Of a stretch of 61,246 nt of DNA, positions 60,376-61,246 are shown piece by piece. The notes under the pieces are model-generated. The model ran no database searches and was not told the origin of the DNA. It worked only from the letters and a program-made list of their open reading frames with translations. Source of the DNA: an uncultured Saprospiraceae bacterium. Lineage in GTDB: Bacteria; Bacteroidota; Bacteroidia; Chitinophagales; Saprospiraceae. Location: assembly GCA_937942435.1 (NCBI GenBank), contig CALDEM010000025.1:1-61246 (forward strand). The letters run 5' to 3'. Within the stretch, counting starts at the first letter, position 1, and each line of letters opens with the position of its first letter. Both the position numbers and the translations under genes were made by a program.

Positions 60376-61246
60376 ATGAGAGAGATATTGATCCTTCTTG
60401 TTTCCTTAAGTATGAGTGCTTGTGTTAGTAGTCAACATGAACCTTTGGATAAAACCTTGGTTTACACCCAACCTTTGCTTGTAGCAGATGATGACTGGCA
60501 GTTTGAGGGTAGGGAGCATCTTGCATTTGTCCCGGAGAACCGATTGGATCCCGACAGTCGGATGATAGCGTTGAGCTTTCTTACATTTCCCGTGAAGGAA
60601 CCTTCGTTATTGCCACCTGTCGCCTTTCTTGGTGCAGGTCCAGGAGAGCCTTACTCTGCTAAGGTATTCTTTAAAGGAAGAAGAGCAGAGGCTTGGAGAT
60701 GGGAGCTGGAGATGGTCAATCAAAAGAGAGACGTGATCCTAATCAATCAGCGAGGCAACTCTGAGTCACCAGGGCTTCCTCTGCACAACTTTAGATATAA
60801 ATGGAACAATGGGGGAGCGCTAGACGAACCGTTCAGTAGAAACAAGAGAGATAGCTTACGACGTGATGCTTATCAAGAGGCGATTCAGTCATATACTGAA
60901 ATGGGGATCGATCTTAGGGGTTAAAACTTCACACATGTTGTAGATGATATAGAAGCGGTTAGAAAGATCTTGGGCCATGAGAAGTTGGCATTGATAGCCA
61001 ATAGCTTTGGATCACAATGGGGGCTTGGTTATATCCAAAAGTATCCTGAGCATGTCGATCGAGCTCTGTTTTCAGGAGTCGAACCTTTGGATCATAATTA
61101 TGATGACCCTCAGGAGATATGGAAAGTGTTAGAACGTATAGAGCAGGAAGCCTTAGAAGATCCTGATTTTACCAAAGAGTTGCCAGAGATAGGATTGGTC
61201 AATGCCTTTAAGGAGGTAATAGAAAGATTGGAAGCAAGTCCTCAAA
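60376..61246 (+). pseudogene. Alpha/beta hydrolase lipoprotein interrupted by an in-frame stop (partial)
   Basis: Starts at ATG 60376 with REILILLVSLSMSACVSSQ (lipobox SMSAC). Residues 30-182 resemble the N-terminus of prolyl/tripeptidyl aminopeptidase-type hydrolases, with a HLAFVPENR start and the oxyanion region FLGAGPGEPYS and DVILINQRGNSES. A TAA at 60922-60924 follows GIDLRG. The same frame continues without shift as NFTHVVDDIEAVRKILGHEK, then the nucleophile elbow ALIANSFGSQWGLGYI and KYPEHVDRALFSGVEPLDHN, to the window edge. Family members have Tyr at that spot (GYN), so TAT/TAC to TAA is the simplest change. Either a nonsense pseudogene, a sequencing error, or readthrough. Confidence 0.8.

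Noticed and set aside
1..61246. tRNA, rRNA, insertion sequences, integrase and prophage genes
   Set aside because: No cloverleaf-like sequence, transposase, integrase or structural phage genes were recognised by reading; a dedicated RNA search would be needed to exclude small RNA genes.

Overview
The window looks like the chromosome of a member of the Bacteroidota, possibly a Saprospiria-type marine or soil lineage. Evidence seen directly: a sulfatase with a C-terminal type IX secretion (T9SS) sorting domain, many short lipoproteins and TlpA/DUF547/TonB-C type secreted proteins, a LytS/LytTR sensor-regulator pair, a eukaryote-like GSII glutamine synthetase, BNR-repeat secreted proteins, AT-leaning intergenic DNA and few Shine-Dalgarno sites. 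The genus cannot be fixed from the sequence alone. No rRNA, tRNA, CRISPR array, integrase or insertion sequence was seen.

Layout. 1-9.5 kb: mostly minus strand. It holds the start of a secreted protein cut by the window edge, two tandem stand-alone LuxR-type HTH proteins, a run of genes (tRNA methyltransferase MnmD, dicarboxylate/amino-acid symporter, Tudor-like protein, TlpA lipoprotein), a dGTPase, an S4 RNA-binding protein and an orphan TRAP solute-binding protein. 9.5-21 kb: MazG-like protein, glycerate kinase, T9SS sulfatase, an alkyl-DHAP-synthase-like flavoprotein translationally coupled to an alanine-rich amphipathic repeat protein, a coiled-coil protein, LytTR/LytS, then folE-fabD-yqgE. 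21-31 kb: serine hydrolase, SGNH hydrolase, phosphoesterase, then the most system-like region of the window. This is a divergent pair of operons encoding haloalkane-dehalogenase-like hydrolase, DUF2855 protein and acyl-CoA dehydrogenase on one side, and enoyl-CoA hydratase, histidine phosphatase and APH-type kinase on the other.

31-45 kb: esterase lipoprotein, a two-gene secreted cassette (phage-tail/G2-like domain protein plus a large BNR protein), a MerA/Lpd-like flavoprotein with a changed catalytic dyad, leuA with a possible leader, an NTF2-like lipoprotein, a second BNR protein, a secreted helix-hairpin-helix beta-barrel protein and glnA. 45-61 kb: NTF2-like secreted protein, sarcosine-oxidase-like flavoprotein, cytochrome P450, a decayed sulfatase followed by a PhoD-like phosphatase, aromatic amino acid hydroxylase, SLC13 and DAACS carboxylate transporters, a TonB-C protein, a membrane-anchored protein, a ChaN/hydrolase pair, DUF547, an AraC regulator and an alpha/beta-hydrolase lipoprotein interrupted by an in-frame stop.

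How the genes work together (inference): the 25-31 kb locus resembles, gene by gene, the kinase + acyl-CoA dehydrogenase + phosphatase logic of mammalian ACAD10/ACAD11 and bacterial levulinate/4-hydroxyacid catabolism, with a dehalogenase and a DUF2855 oxidoreductase-like protein added. It is the best candidate for an undescribed pathway. The alkyl-DHAP-synthase-like/amphipathic repeat pair is the second candidate. Most of the remainder is ordinary housekeeping, transport and secretion content.
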